Source: Pseudomonas taetrolens
GTDB taxonomy: Bacteria > Pseudomonadota > Gammaproteobacteria > Pseudomonadales > Pseudomonadaceae
DNA length: 64,000 nucleotides
Direction: 5' to 3'
Assembly (NCBI RefSeq): GCF_900475285.1
Contig: NZ_LS483370.1
Coordinates: 3,424,001 to 3,488,000 of the forward strand
Made by a program: the position numbers and the translations under genes. Below the pieces are notes generated by a model. It searched no databases, was not told the origin of the DNA, and saw only the letters and a list, made by a program, of their open reading frames with translations. This document shows, in pieces, positions 38,058 to 48,325 of the stretch (within the stretch, counting starts at the first letter, position 1; each line of letters starts with the position of its first letter).

Positions 38058-40811
38058 TTAATTGATTTGCCCGTGGCAGTGCTTGAATTTTTTGCCCGAG
38101 CCGCAGTAGCACAGCTCGTTGCGACCCAGTTTCGGCTCGCTCCGAACAGGCTCGGCAGGTGTTGCAACCTCAGAGACATCGGCGCCTTCCAGCACTTCGC
38201 TCATGGCGTCGGGCTGATCAAGTCCAGGTGCGTCCGCATGCTGGAACTGCATGCGTGAAGCCAGCTCCTCAGCTTCCTGACGCAGACGAGCCTCTTCTTC
38301 GACCGGATCTTCACGACGAACCTGTACATGCGACAGCACACGGATCGAGTCGCGCTTGATCGAGTCAAGCAGCTCGGAGAACAGGTTGAACGACTCGCGC
38401 TTGTACTCCTGCTTCGGGTTCTTCTGCGCATAACCACGCAGGTGGATACCGTGACGCAGGTGGTCCATGGTCGACAGGTGGTCCTTCCACAGGTCGTCCA
38501 GTACACGCAGGACGATCTGTTTCTCGAACGTGCGCAGCGCATCAGCACCGGCCTGCTCTTCTTTCTCGTTGTAAGACGCGATCAGTTCAGCCAGCAGCTT
38601 CTCACGCAGGGTTTCTTCGTACAGGTGGTCATCTTCGTCGAGCCATTGCTGGATCGGCAATTTCACACCAAAGCCGCTTTCGATCGCGGCTTCGAGCCCT
38701 GTCACATCCCACTGCTCAGGCAACGATTGAGGCGGGATATGCGCGTTGATCGTGCTGTCGAGCACGTCCTTGCGGAAGTCAGCAATGGTTTCACCGATGT
38801 TGTCGGCAGCCAGCAACGTGTTACGCATGTGATAAATCACTTTACGCTGTTCGTTGTTGACGTCATCAAACTCCAGCAATTGCTTACGAATGTCGAAGTT
38901 GCGACCTTCAACCTTGCGCTGAGCCTTTTCAATGGCGTTGGTCACCATGCGGTGCTCGATCGCTTCGCCAGACTGCATGCCCAGGGCCTTCATGAAATTC
39001 TTCACCCGGTCAGAGGCGAAGATACGCATCAGGCTGTCTTCAAGCGACAGGTAGAAACGGCTGGAACCCGAGTCACCCTGACGGCCGGCACGACCACGCA
39101 GCTGGTTATCGATACGGCGCGACTCGTGACGCTCGGAAGCGATCACGTGCAGGCCACCCGACTCCAGCACTTGCTGGTGACGCTTTTGCCAGTCGGCCTT
39201 GATCTGGGCAATCTGTTCCGGGGTCGGATTCTCAAGAGAAGCGACTTCCACCTCCCAGTTACCGCCCAACAGGATATCGGTACCACGACCTGCCATGTTG
39301 GTGGCGATGGTCAGTGCACCCGGACGACCGGCCTGGGCAATGATCTCGGCTTCTTTTTCGTGGAACTTGGCGTTCAGCACCTTGTGCTCGATGCCTTCCT
39401 TGTTCAACAGGTTGGACATGTGCTCGGAGGTTTCGATGGTGGCCGTACCCACCAGTACCGGACGGCCCTTGGCCATGCAGTCCTTGATGTCGGCTACGAT
39501 CGCCGCGTACTTTTCGTCCGCAGTGAGGAACACCAGGTCGTTGAAATCCTTACGGGCCAGCGGTTTGTTCGGCGGGATGACCATCACCGACAGACCGTAT
39601 ATCTGGTGGAACTCGAACGCTTCGGTGTCAGCCGTACCGGTCATGCCGGACAGCTTGTTGTACAGACGGAAGTAGTTCTGGAAGGTTGTGGAGGCCAGTG
39701 TCTGGCTCTCGGCCTGGATGTTCAGGCCTTCCTTCGCTTCGATGGCCTGGTGCAGGCCTTCGGACAGACGACGACCGGGCATCGTACGGCCGGTGTGTTC
39801 GTCGACCAGCAGTACCTGACCGTCTTCCACGATGTATTCAACGTTGCGGTTGAACAGCTTGTGGGCTCGCAGCGCCGCATACACATGGGTCAGCAGGCCC
39901 AGGTTATGCGCCGAGTACAGGCTTTCGCCCTCGGCGAGCAAGCCGATCTGGGTCAGCATGTCTTCAACAAACTGGTGACCGGCTTCGTTCAGCTCGACCT
40001 GGCGAGTCTTCTCATCGATCGTGAAATGGCCGGCCTTGGTGACCTCGCCTTCCACTTCCTCGATGTGCTGCTCAAGGCGCGGGATCAGTTTGTTGATCTC
40101 GGTATAGAGCTTGGAGCTGTCTTCGGCCTGACCGGAGATGATCAGCGGGGTACGGGCTTCGTCGATCAGAATCGAGTCGACTTCGTCGATCACGGCGAAA
40201 TTAAGCTCGCGCTGGAATTTTTCTTCCATGCTGAAAGCCATGTTGTCGCGCAGGTAATCGAAGCCAAACTCGTTGTTGGTGCCATACGTGATGTCGGCAG
40301 CGTAGGCCTCACGTTTTTCCTGAGGCGGCTGGAACGGCGTGACGATACCCACTGTAAGGCCCAGGAATTCGTAGAGCGGACGCATCCAGTTGGCATCCCG
40401 GCGTGCGAGGTAATCGTTCACGGTAACAACGTGTACGCCCTTGCCGGACAACGCGTTGAGGTAAACCCCAAGGGTTGCGACCAAGGTCTTGCCTTCACCG
40501 GTACGCATTTCTGCGATCATGCCTTCATGCAAGGTCATGCCGCCGATCAGCTGTACGTCAAAGTGGCGCATGCCCATGACACGCTTACCGGCTTCGCGGC
40601 ATACCGCAAATGCTTCCGGCAGCAGTTGATCGAGGGTCTCACCTTTAGCTATGCGGGCCTTGAACTCTTCGGTCTTGGCGCGCAATTGCTCATCACTCAG
40701 AGCAACCATTTGCTCTTCGAAGGCATTGACGACCTGTACCGTCTTGAGCATGCGTTTAACTTCGCGCTCGTTCTTGCTTCCAAAAAGTTTCTTTAACAAA
40801 GGCGCAAACAT
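38058..40811 (-). CDS. secA: Preprotein translocase ATPase SecA
   Basis: Motor ATPase of the Sec pathway, 917 residues starting [14 protein letters not shown]. Walker A region [17 protein letters not shown]-type [18 protein letters not shown], motif [19 protein letters not shown], and a C-terminal zinc/SecB-binding tail ([15 protein letters not shown]) are complete. The ATG at 40811 is preferred to the ATG six codons upstream. No secM-like gene precedes it. Confidence 0.98.
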   Translation of the reverse strand: MFAPLLKKLFGSKNEREVKRMLKTVQVVNAFEEQMVALSDEQLRAKTEEFKARIAKGETLDQLLPEAFAVCREAGKRVMGMRHFDVQLIGGMTLHEGMIAEMRTGEGKTLVATLGVYLNALSGKGVHVVTVNDYLARRDANWMRPLYEFLGLTVGIVTPFQPPQEKREAYAADITYGTNNEFGFDYLRDNMAFSMEEKFQRELNFAVIDEVDSILIDEARTPLIISGQAEDSSKLYTEINKLIPRLEQHIEEVEGEVTKAGHFTIDEKTRQVELNEAGHQFVEDMLTQIGLLAEGESLYSAHNLGLLTHVYAALRAHKLFNRNVEYIVEDGQVLLVDEHTGRTMPGRRLSEGLHQAIEAKEGLNIQAESQTLASTTFQNYFRLYNKLSGMTGTADTEAFEFHQIYGLSVMVIPPNKPLARKDFNDLVFLTADEKYAAIVADIKDCMAKGRPVLVGTATIETSEHMSNLLNKEGIEHKVLNAKFHEKEAEIIAQAGRPGALTIATNMAGRGTDILLGGNWEVEVASLENPTPEQIAQIKADWQKRHQQVLESGGLHVIASERHESRRIDNQLRGRAGRQGDSGSSRFYLSLEDSLMRIFASDRVKNFMKALGMQSGEAIEHRMVTNAIEKAQRKVEGRNFDIRKQLLEFDDVNNEQRKVIYHMRNTLLAADNIGETIADFRKDVLDSTINAHIPPQSLPEQWDVTGLEAAIESGFGVKLPIQQWLDEDDHLYEETLREKLLAELIASYNEKEEQAGADALRTFEKQIVLRVLDDLWKDHLSTMDHLRHGIHLRGYAQKNPKQEYKRESFNLFSELLDSIKRDSIRVLSHVQVRREDPVEEEARLRQEAEELASRMQFQHADAPGLDQPDAMSEVLEGADVSEVATPAEPVRSEPKLGRNELCYCGSGKKFKHCHGQIN

Positions 40812-41119
40812 ATCGGCAGGATCTTCCACACATAGGGATGGAGGGCGGCCCCGTGAGTCGCCCGAGCAGCCCTGATGGCCGCATGCGAACGAGCATTCTA
40901 CCCGGAAACGGCGGTGAGGAAAGTGGCGTTATTCCACGATACTGGTGCAGCGTTGTGACGGGGCCCCACTAAAATAAGGCCTTTTTGCTGAACTTCAACC
41001 CACGATGTGTAGAAGTTACTCATTGATTTCACAAATAAAGTCCGTGAAATCAGGATGCCTTCGAGTGGAACAGGCGGTTTCTGCTAAGATTGCAGCTCTG
41101 TTTTCTCAGGTGTTTGAAC
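40812..41119. other. 308-nt divergent promoter region, secA / DUF721 gene
   Basis: No gene. It contains a GGGGCCCC palindrome (40960-40967) and an inverted repeat TGATTTCAC / GTGAAATCA (41024-41032 and 41044-41052) located 68 nt before the DUF721 start. Confidence 0.6.
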
Positions 41120-41575
41120 ATGGCATTTCGCCCACACCCAGCACGGGCCCCTGCCGTTCTGCTCCGCGAGGCCAAGCCCCTAAAAGCCATTTTTGGCCAT
41201 GCCAAACGGCTGGCGCATTTGCAGCGCCTGCTCGAAAGCCAACTCCAGCCTGCTGCACGTGAACATTGTCACGTCGCTTCATGGCGCGAAGGCAGCCTGC
41301 TGTTGATCGTCACTGACGGACACTGGGCCACCCGTCTGCGCTATCAGCAAAAGCGCCTGCAACGCCAGCTGCAAGCGTTCGACGAATTCGCCAGCCTGAC
41401 CCGGATCCTGTTTAAAGTGCAGCCGCCAACCGTACTGGCCAAAGTGGCCGGGCACACGCTTGATCTTTCGGTAGATGCCGCACAGACCATCCAGGCCACC
41501 GCCGACGGCATCACCGATCCGGCGCTGCGTGCCGCGCTTGAGCGCCTGGCCAGTCACGCCAGACCTAAAGACTAG
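41120..41575 (+). CDS. DUF721 domain protein, DciA-type helicase-loader candidate
   Basis: Protein of 151 residues beginning MAFRPHPARAPAVLLREAKP. The N-terminal DUF721 domain (about 15-105) contains HCHVASWREGSLLLIVTDGHWATRL-type text, split here as SWREGSLLLIV and WATRLRYQQKRL, typical of KH-like DciA proteins. P. aeruginosa DciA, which operates the replicative helicase DnaB in bacteria lacking DnaC, sits in the same neighbourhood upstream of secA. Divergent from secA. Confidence 0.85.
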   Translation: MAFRPHPARAPAVLLREAKPLKAIFGHAKRLAHLQRLLESQLQPAAREHCHVASWREGSLLLIVTDGHWATRLRYQQKRLQRQLQAFDEFASLTRILFKVQPPTVLAKVAGHTLDLSVDAAQTIQATADGITDPALRAALERLASHARPKD

Positions 41576-41624
41576 ACACCGCTGATCTGCAGGAGCGAGT
41601 CAGCGGTGTACATGCATCACCTGC

Positions 41625-43118
41625 TTACTTGCGCTTGCTGCTCCCCAGTAATGATCCCATCAGCCCGCGAACCAGTTGACGCCCCAGCTGGCCTGCGGCC
41701 TGCCGGGCCATGGATTGCAGTGCCTTGCCCGCTGTCGACCCCAGAAAATCCCCGGCCTGATCAAGAAAGCCCGGTTCCGGGGCATCTGCTTTGCCCGGGA
41801 CGGATTGCGCTGGCGCCTCAGAGGGCACTCCTTTGCGGGCCAGCAGGATTTCGTACGCGGACTCACGGTCAACCGGCTTGTCATACCGCCCTTGCAAGGC
41901 AGAACCGGCGATCAACGCTGAACGCTCTGCCTCGGTCAATGGCCCGATGCGTGATTGCGGCGGTGCAATCAGCACACGCTGAACCATGGCCGGCGTGCCT
42001 TTTTCTTCCAGCATGCCGACCAGCGCCTCCCCTGTTCCCAGCTCTGTCAGCACCGCCAGGGCATCGAACTGCGGATTCGGCCGAAAGCCGTCTGCAACTG
42101 CCCTCAAGGACTTTTGCTCTTTGGCTGTAAACGCCCGCAGCCCGTGCTGGATACGCAAGCCCAGTTGCGCCAGCACCGCATCCGGCAGGTCGGCCGGTGA
42201 CTGAGTGACGAAATACACCCCGACACCTTTGGAACGAATCAACCGAACCACTTGCTCCAGACGGTCTTGAAGCGCTTTCGGGGTGTCGACAAACAGCAAG
42301 TGCGCTTCGTCAAAAAACAAGGCCAGCAAAGGTTTGTCTGCATCGCCACGCTCTGGCAACTGCTCGAAAAGCTCCGCCAGCAGCCACAGCAGAAAGGTCG
42401 CATAAACCTTGGGCGCCTCATGCACGAGACGGCTGGCATCAAGCAGGTGAATCTGCCCGCGCCCATCGCTGGCAGGTTGCAAAATGTCTTCCAGCTGCAG
42501 TGCTGGCTCACCAAACAACGCTTCGGCGCCTTGCTGCTCAAGGGTGGACAAGCGTCGCAACAGCGCCTGGCTCGATCCGGTGGTCATCAACGCTGCGTCA
42601 TCCCCCAACACTTCAGGGTTGTCACGCAAATGATTGAGCAACGCTTTGAGGTCTTTCAGATCGAGCAGCAACAGACCTTCACGATCCGCCACCTTGAACG
42701 CGGCATACAAGGCGGCTTGCTGGCTATCTGTGAGCTCCAGCAGGCTGCCAAGCAGCAACGGCCCCATTTCACTCAACGTCGTACGTAATGGATGACCTGT
42801 TTTTCCCTGTATGTCCCACAGCGTTACCGGATACGCCTTAGGCTGATAGTTAAGCCACGGCATCCCGGCAATCCGCTCCGCAACTTTGCCCTGGGGATTG
42901 CCTGCCGCCCCCAGGCCACACAAGTCACCTTTGATGTCGGCGGCGAACACCGCCACGCCGGCATCGCTGAACTGCTCGGCCAGACGTTGCAGGGTGACGG
43001 TTTTACCTGTCCCCGTGGCCCCTGCCACCAAGCCGTGGCGGTTTGCCAGGCGCAATGACTGAGCGATGGCCTGACCTGAGAGGTCAGCACCGAGAACAAG
43101 AGCAGAAGAGTCAGGCAT
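41625..43118 (-). CDS. HerA-like P-loop ATPase (DUF853/YjgR family)
   Basis: Cytoplasmic protein of 497 residues. Walker A GATGTGKTVTLQRL at about residues 33-46; Walker B LLALFFDEAHLLF; then YFVTQSPADLPDAVLAQLG and an arginine-finger-like segment. The C-terminal 60 residues (GFLDQAGDFLGSTAGKALQS) form a Gly/Ser-rich tail with the basic end SSKRK. Standalone members of this family are common in proteobacteria and have no assigned role; no NurA nuclease is adjacent. Confidence 0.9.
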   Translation of the reverse strand: MPDSSALVLGADLSGQAIAQSLRLANRHGLVAGATGTGKTVTLQRLAEQFSDAGVAVFAADIKGDLCGLGAAGNPQGKVAERIAGMPWLNYQPKAYPVTLWDIQGKTGHPLRTTLSEMGPLLLGSLLELTDSQQAALYAAFKVADREGLLLLDLKDLKALLNHLRDNPEVLGDDAALMTTGSSQALLRRLSTLEQQGAEALFGEPALQLEDILQPASDGRGQIHLLDASRLVHEAPKVYATFLLWLLAELFEQLPERGDADKPLLALFFDEAHLLFVDTPKALQDRLEQVVRLIRSKGVGVYFVTQSPADLPDAVLAQLGLRIQHGLRAFTAKEQKSLRAVADGFRPNPQFDALAVLTELGTGEALVGMLEEKGTPAMVQRVLIAPPQSRIGPLTEAERSALIAGSALQGRYDKPVDRESAYEILLARKGVPSEAPAQSVPGKADAPEPGFLDQAGDFLGSTAGKALQSMARQAAGQLGRQLVRGLMGSLLGSSKRK

Positions 43119-43314
43119 TTTGCCACCTTTAATTAATCTTTCACGGTCCGACGTCGATACACCCTTAATGCTAGACCAGGAAATTCCGAATTTAGCGTAG
43201 GAAGGCGCCCCATTAAATATAGAAATTTCGCCAGTTTGGGCAGCGATTTCTAGTGTGCGCGTTTTTTCAGAGTGTAGGCCTCAAACTTTTAGACCTTAGC
43301 GGACCCTTCAAGCC

Positions 43315-45204
43315 ATGAATAAAAACCTGCGTTTCAGCCACAAAATACTGCTTGCCGCGTCCCTGATCGTAATAGCCGCCTTCTCGCTATTTACGCTGTA
43401 CAACGATTACCTGCAACGTAACGCCATCCGCGATGATCTGGAGAGCTACTTGCACGAGATGGGCGGCGTCACCGCCAACAACATCCAGAACTGGCTCGGC
43501 GGCCGGATACTGCTGGTCGAAAACCTGGCGCAATCGATCGCCATCGCTCCAGAGCCGGCCCAGGTGGCAAGCCTGCTGGAACAAAAAGCATTGAGCAGCA
43601 CGTTCATGGGGGTTTATCTGGGTGACAGCCTGGGCAACTTTACCATGCGCCCCGACAGTCAAATGCCTGAAGGTTTCGACCCGCGTACCCGTCCCTGGTA
43701 CAAGGATGCGCTGAACAACGACACTGCCAGCCTGACCGAGCCATACATCGATGCGGTTACCGGCCAGATGATCATCTCCATCGGCACGGCGGTGAAAAAA
43801 GCCGGGCAAACCCTGGGCGTCGTCGGCGCAGACCTGTCACTCAAAACCATTACCGACACCATCAATGCCTTGAACTTCGACGGCATGGGCTATGCGTTCC
43901 TGGTTCGGCAAGACGGCAAAATCCTGGTACACCCTGATAACGCTCTGGTGATGAAAAACCTGAAAGACATTTACCCTCAGGACACGCCGCCCATCAGTAC
44001 CGATATCAGCGAAATCCAGGTCAATGGCCAGATCCGGATTGTGACCTTTGCGCCAATCAAAGGGCTGGGCTCGGTCAATTGGTACATCGGTCTGTCCATT
44101 GATAAAGAGCAAGCCTTCGCCATGCTCACGACATTCCGCACCTCTGCGATTATTGCCACCGCGATTGCCGTGGTCTTGATCATTGCCCTGCTCGGCCTGT
44201 TGATCCGCCTGCTTATGCAGCCATTGCATGTCATGACCCGGGCCATGCAGAACATCGCCGAAGGTGAAGGTGATCTGACTCGCCGACTGGCCGTTGAATC
44301 CCGGGACGAGTTCGGCACACTGGGCAGTGCCTTTAACCAGTTTGTCGAGCGCATTCACACCTCAATCGGCGAAGTGGCCTCCGCCACCGAGCAGGTCAAC
44401 GAAGTTGCCCTGCGTGTCGTCAGTGCATCCAACTCGTCAATGCTCAATTCGGACGAACAGGCCAGCCGCACCAACAGCGTCGCGGCGGCCATCAACGAAC
44501 TGGGCGCCGCCGCACAGGAAATAGCCCACAACGCCGCACAGGCATCCCACCAGGCCAGCGATGCCCGCGGGCTTGCCGAAGACGGCCAGCAAGTGGTTGA
44601 ACACAGCATCAACTCGATGCAGCAGCTGTCACACATGCTCAGCACGTCCAGCAGCCATATCGAAGCGCTGAACGACAAGACCGTCAACATCGGGCAGATC
44701 CTGGAAGTGATTACCAGCATCTCCCGACAAACCAACCTGCTGGCACTGAACGCCGCCATTGAAGCCGCCCGGGCCGGTGAGGCCGGGCGCGGTTTTGCTG
44801 TCGTGGCCGACGAGGTTCGCAACCTGGCACATCGCACCCAGGAGTCGGCGCAGCAAGTGCAGACCATGATCGAAGAGTTGCAGGTCAGTGCCCGCAACTC
44901 TGTCAGCACGATGGAAGAGAGTCAGCGCCGTAGCCAGGACAGTGTGGAGATTGCCAATCAGGCGGGCGAGCGACTGATCGGCGTGACGGCGCGTATTGGC
45001 GAAATCGACGGCATGAATCAATCCGTCGCCACGGCGACCGAGGAGCAGACCTCGGTGGTCGAATCGATCAATATAGACATCACCGAGATCAACACGCTCA
45101 ATCAGGAAGGCGTCGAAAATCTTCAGTCAACGCTTCGCGCTTGCTCCGATCTGGAGCAACAAGCAGCTCGCCTGAAACAACTGGTAGGCAGCTTCCGCAT
45201 CTGA
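43315..45204 (+). CDS. Methyl-accepting chemotaxis protein, PctA-like dCache_1 amino-acid receptor
   Basis: Chemoreceptor of 629 residues, the same length as P. aeruginosa PctA. TM1 (about 10-30), periplasmic dCache_1 domain (about 35-275), TM2 (about 278-300), HAMP (to about 352), and a signalling domain with the tip [20 protein letters not shown]. Residues R126, W128, Y129, Y144 and D173 of the amino-acid-binding motif are all at their PctA positions, but position 121 is Phe rather than Tyr. Likely senses L-amino acids. It ends in FRI without a C-terminal CheR-binding pentapeptide. Confidence 0.93.
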   Translation: MNKNLRFSHKILLAASLIVIAAFSLFTLYNDYLQRNAIRDDLESYLHEMGGVTANNIQNWLGGRILLVENLAQSIAIAPEPAQVASLLEQKALSSTFMGVYLGDSLGNFTMRPDSQMPEGFDPRTRPWYKDALNNDTASLTEPYIDAVTGQMIISIGTAVKKAGQTLGVVGADLSLKTITDTINALNFDGMGYAFLVRQDGKILVHPDNALVMKNLKDIYPQDTPPISTDISEIQVNGQIRIVTFAPIKGLGSVNWYIGLSIDKEQAFAMLTTFRTSAIIATAIAVVLIIALLGLLIRLLMQPLHVMTRAMQNIAEGEGDLTRRLAVESRDEFGTLGSAFNQFVERIHTSIGEVASATEQVNEVALRVVSASNSSMLNSDEQASRTNSVAAAINELGAAAQEIAHNAAQASHQASDARGLAEDGQQVVEHSINSMQQLSHMLSTSSSHIEALNDKTVNIGQILEVITSISRQTNLLALNAAIEAARAGEAGRGFAVVADEVRNLAHRTQESAQQVQTMIEELQVSARNSVSTMEESQRRSQDSVEIANQAGERLIGVTARIGEIDGMNQSVATATEEQTSVVESINIDITEINTLNQEGVENLQSTLRACSDLEQQAARLKQLVGSFRI

Positions 45205-45214
45205 TCCCGGGACC

Positions 45215-45240
45215 GCGTAACTGCTGGCCGGCAGTTACGC
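45215..45240. terminator. Hairpin after the chemoreceptor gene
   Basis: GCGTAACTGC (45215-45224) pairs perfectly with GCAGTTACGC (45231-45240) 10 nt after the stop codon. No U-tract follows, so efficiency as a terminator is uncertain. Confidence 0.5.
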
Positions 45241-45273
45241 GCTGCTTTGCAGCCGCTCAATCCTGATGAGCAT

Positions 45274-45308
45274 CTATCATCCAATGAGGTCAATCCCATG
45301 GATGATAG
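45274..45308. promoter_or_regulatory. Inverted repeat in the glycosyltransferase leader
   Basis: CTATCATCCA (45274-45283) is the exact reverse complement of TGGATGATAG (45299-45308), separated by 15 nt and ending 21 nt before the GTG start. It could be an operator or a hairpin close to the ribosome site. Confidence 0.5.
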
Positions 45309-45329
45309 TGAATCAGAGGACTCAAGGCC

Positions 45330-46442
45330 GTGCATATTGCTGACATCACCATGTTCTATGCGCCCGCCAGCGGCGGAGTGCGCACCTATCTGGATGCCAA
45401 ACACCGACGTTTGAGCCGCTTGCCGGGCATTCGTCACAGCCTGTTGATACCGGGCAGCAACCTGAGTCAACACGACGGTATTTATCAGGTCCCCTCGCCT
45501 GCCCTGCCCTTCGGCAATGGTTTTCGCTTCCCTATCCGGCTCGCGCCCTGGTGCAACATGTTGCACGAGCTGCAACCTGACCTGATCGAAGTCGGCGACC
45601 CGTACCTCACCGCCTGGGCCGCACTCGACGCTCGACGCCAGCTGGATATACCCGTGATCGGTTTTTATCACTCGGACCTCCCACTGCTGGTGCGCAACCG
45701 TATGGGTAACTGGCTCAAACCCAACGCCGAAGCCTATATCAGCCGCCTGTACAGCCACTTCGACCGCGTGCTGGCACCCAGCCAGGTCATGGCTGACAAG
45801 TTGATAAACCTGGGGGTCGAAAATGTGTTCGTGCAAACACTGGGCGTCGACTTGCAAACGTTCAACCCTCAGCATCGCGATCCCGAACTGCGCGCCGAAT
45901 TGCAGATCAACGAAAATGCTCACTTGTTGATTTTTGCCGGTCGCGGCTCCAAAGAAAAAAACCTGCCGGTCCTGCTCGAGTGCATGCGCCACTTGGGGGA
46001 TCGGTATCATCTGCTACTGGTAGGTTCGCAGATGCCCTCCCATGTCCCGGATAACGTCACGGTGATTGATGACTTTTGTCCCGCCGCTCAATTGGCGCGC
46101 CTTATGGCCAGTGCCGATGCATTGATCCATGCCGGCGATCAGGAAACCTTCGGCCTGGTCATCCTCGAAGCCATGGCCAGCGGCATTCCAGTGGTCGCCG
46201 TGGCTGCCGGGGCATTCAACGAACTGGTCCACGATCAGGTCGGCATTCTCTGCCAGCCCAATCAGCCACAGGCCATGGCCGATGCCGTGCGCGAGCTGTT
46301 CGCCGGCGATCCCCAGTGCCTCGGCCGCCAAGCGCGTCTGCATGCCGAGCTGCATTACTCCTGGGACAAGGTGGTACAGGCGCTCCTGACGCATTATCAA
46401 GCCGTGCTCGGTAGCCATCAGGCGCTAGCTGCCCATGTCTGA
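45330..46442 (+). CDS. Glycosyltransferase family 1/GT4-like protein
   Basis: Retaining GT-B glycosyltransferase of 370 residues. N-terminal ITMFYAPASGGVRTYL gives the acceptor-side glycine motif; the C-terminal half has FAGRGSKEKNLPVLL and the EX7E donor motif in QETFGLVILEAMASG. The start is a GTG (45330) with GAGGA upstream. It overlaps the DUF2334 deacetylase gene by 8 nt, so both probably work on one glycan or glycolipid; acceptor and sugar are unknown. Confidence 0.9.
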   Translation: MHIADITMFYAPASGGVRTYLDAKHRRLSRLPGIRHSLLIPGSNLSQHDGIYQVPSPALPFGNGFRFPIRLAPWCNMLHELQPDLIEVGDPYLTAWAALDARRQLDIPVIGFYHSDLPLLVRNRMGNWLKPNAEAYISRLYSHFDRVLAPSQVMADKLINLGVENVFVQTLGVDLQTFNPQHRDPELRAELQINENAHLLIFAGRGSKEKNLPVLLECMRHLGDRYHLLLVGSQMPSHVPDNVTVIDDFCPAAQLARLMASADALIHAGDQETFGLVILEAMASGIPVVAVAAGAFNELVHDQVGILCQPNQPQAMADAVRELFAGDPQCLGRQARLHAELHYSWDKVVQALLTHYQAVLGSHQALAAHV

Positions 46443-47202
46443 TCTCAGTGTCGCGCTGGTGCTGCATGACGTGGCCCCGCAAACATGGCCGGACTACCAG
46501 CCATTCGTCGAGCGCATCGATGCCCTTGGCGCCATCCCGATCACCTGGCTGGTGGTGCCGGACTTTCATCATGCCAGTCCCCTGGCCGAAGCCGGTGCGT
46601 TCAGGCAACAGCTGGACAGCCGCGTCATGAAGGGCGATGAGTTGGTGCTGCATGGCTACTTTCATGCCGATGACCAGCCAGCGCCACGTACGCCGCGGGA
46701 TTGGTTCATGCGCAGGGTGTATACCTGGGAGGGCGAGTTTTACACGTTGTCCGAAGCACAGGCATTGAACCGGCTGCAGCAAGGCTTGGAGGTGTTCGAG
46801 CGTTATCAATGGCCCGTTCAGGGGTTCGTCGCCCCTGCCTGGCTGATGAGTGAGGGAACGCGCCAGGCCTTGCGCCAGTTACCCTTTCGCTACACCAGCG
46901 ACCCACAGCATCTTTATCGCCTGCCTGAATTCACCGCCATCGAGGCGCCGGGCCTGGTCTGGAGTGCCGGCAGCGCCTGGCGCCGAGGCGTGTCGAAACT
47001 GATCAGCGATGTGCGCGAACAGCGCTGGCACAATGCGCCATTGATCCGACTGGGGCTGCACCCGGTGGATATGCGCCACCGTTTTTCCCGAGATTACTGG
47101 TTCCGGACCGTACAAAGGTTGATTGCCGAGGGCCGCAAGCCGGTGACCAAAGCTCAGTGGCTGGCTTCAACTGCGCCATCCATCGACACGCGCCCGCTGT
47201 AA
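46435..47202 (+). CDS. DUF2334 polysaccharide deacetylase-like protein
   Basis: Protein of 255 residues of the NodB-like carbohydrate esterase fold. Metal ligand candidates are Asp in LVLHDVAP and the HxxxH of VLHGYFHADD; a further FVAPAWLMS and LGLHPVDMRH follow. No signal peptide, so action is expected on a cytoplasmic glycoconjugate. Translationally coupled to the glycosyltransferase, suggesting glycosyl transfer followed by N-deacetylation, as in lipid-linked sugar pathways. Confidence 0.88.
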   Translation: MSDLSVALVLHDVAPQTWPDYQPFVERIDALGAIPITWLVVPDFHHASPLAEAGAFRQQLDSRVMKGDELVLHGYFHADDQPAPRTPRDWFMRRVYTWEGEFYTLSEAQALNRLQQGLEVFERYQWPVQGFVAPAWLMSEGTRQALRQLPFRYTSDPQHLYRLPEFTAIEAPGLVWSAGSAWRRGVSKLISDVREQRWHNAPLIRLGLHPVDMRHRFSRDYWFRTVQRLIAEGRKPVTKAQWLASTAPSIDTRPL

Positions 47203-47208
47203 ACCGCC

Positions 47209-47406
47209 TCACGTTTCTGAGGGCGTGCTTTCATCAGGAGCGGATTCGGGGGGCGGGAGCGGATGCAGCGCACGCCACAAGGCGGCTGCATCCGGAAATT
47301 CCGTACCGTCTTCAGGGCCCAGCGCATCAGGGTCGTATCGGCTCAAGCAGCCTTCGCCCAACGTTGCCGGTGCCCGTGAAACGGCTTGTTCGAGAGGGTC
47401 TGTCAT
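47209..47406 (-). CDS. Small conserved hypothetical protein
   Basis: A 65-residue acidic protein (starts MTDPLEQAVSRAPATLGEGC) with AGGAT 6 nt before the ATG and coding-like composition. It contains a short motif YDPDALGPEDGTEFPDA and a Pro/Ser-rich tail. It is 6 nt from the convergent deacetylase stop and 70 nt downstream of purU, with which it may be cotranscribed. No known domain. Confidence 0.68.
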   Translation of the reverse strand: MTDPLEQAVSRAPATLGEGCLSRYDPDALGPEDGTEFPDAAALWRALHPLPPPESAPDESTPSET

Positions 47407-47476
47407 ATCAATATCCTGTCGTCGCGCCCTGTGGGCCGCGACGACAAAATCAGTCACGCAACAGCGCTGTGAGTTC

Positions 47477-48325
47477 TCAGAACACCACGGTCTTGTTGCC
47501 GTGCACCAGAACGCGGTCTTCCAGGTGATAACGCAGGCCACGGGCCAGCACCATCTTCTCGACATCCCGTCCGAAACGCACCATGTCTTCGATGCTGTCG
47601 CTGTGGCTGACGCGCACCACGTCCTGTTCGATGATCGGGCCGGCATCCAGCTCTTCGGTCACGTAGTGGCACGTTGCGCCGATCAGCTTCACGCCACGCA
47701 GCGAGGCCTGGTGATAGGGCTTGGCACCCACAAATGACGGCAGGAAGCTGTGGTGAATGTTGATCACCTGATGCGCATATTCGCGGCACAGGTCTGGCGG
47801 CAGGATTTGCATATAGCGCGCCAGCACCACAACCTCGGCGTCATGCTGTTTGACCAGGCGCGAGACTTCAGCGAAGGCGGGTTCTTTGTTCTTAGGATCA
47901 ACCGGCACATGGTAGTAAGGGATGCCGTGCCACTCGACCATGCTGCGCAAGTCGTCGTGGTTGGAAATCACGCACGAAATCTCGCAGTCCAGCTCATCGC
48001 TGTGCCAGCGGTGCAGCAAGTCAGCCAGGCAGTGGGATTCGCGACTGGCCATCAATACCACACGCTTTTTTTGCGCCGTGTCGGTGATCCGCCACACCAT
48101 TGAAAACTCTTCGGCAATCGGGGCAAATGCCTCGCGAAACGCTTCCAGCCCGAAGGGCAGAGAATCAGCACGAATCTCGTGACGCATGAAGAACCAACCG
48201 CTTTGATCGTCCGAGTGGTGGCTCGCTTCAGTGATCCAGCCATTGTGGGAGGCCAGGAAATTACTGACCTTGGCAACAATGCCGACGCCGTCGGGGCACG
48301 CAATCACCAATCGAAAAGTGCGCAT
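47477..48325 (-). CDS. purU: Formyltetrahydrofolate deformylase PurU
   Basis: Hydrolyses 10-formyl-THF to THF and formate, balancing one-carbon pools. The 282 residues start MRTFRLVIACPDGVGIV; an N-terminal ACT domain (about 1-85) is followed by the formyltransferase fold with NIHHSFLPSFVGAKPYHQA and EELDAGPIIEQDV. GGAG lies 10 nt before the ATG; the frame extension to 48361 is rejected. Upstream of it lies divergent mvaT, the same pairing as in P. aeruginosa. Confidence 0.96.
   Translation of the reverse strand: MRTFRLVIACPDGVGIVAKVSNFLASHNGWITEASHHSDDQSGWFFMRHEIRADSLPFGLEAFREAFAPIAEEFSMVWRITDTAQKKRVVLMASRESHCLADLLHRWHSDELDCEISCVISNHDDLRSMVEWHGIPYYHVPVDPKNKEPAFAEVSRLVKQHDAEVVVLARYMQILPPDLCREYAHQVINIHHSFLPSFVGAKPYHQASLRGVKLIGATCHYVTEELDAGPIIEQDVVRVSHSDSIEDMVRFGRDVEKMVLARGLRYHLEDRVLVHGNKTVVF

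Noticed and set aside
38328..40796. 822-codon open frame antisense to secA
   Set aside because: Same codon-bias shadow; the sense frame is an intact SecA.
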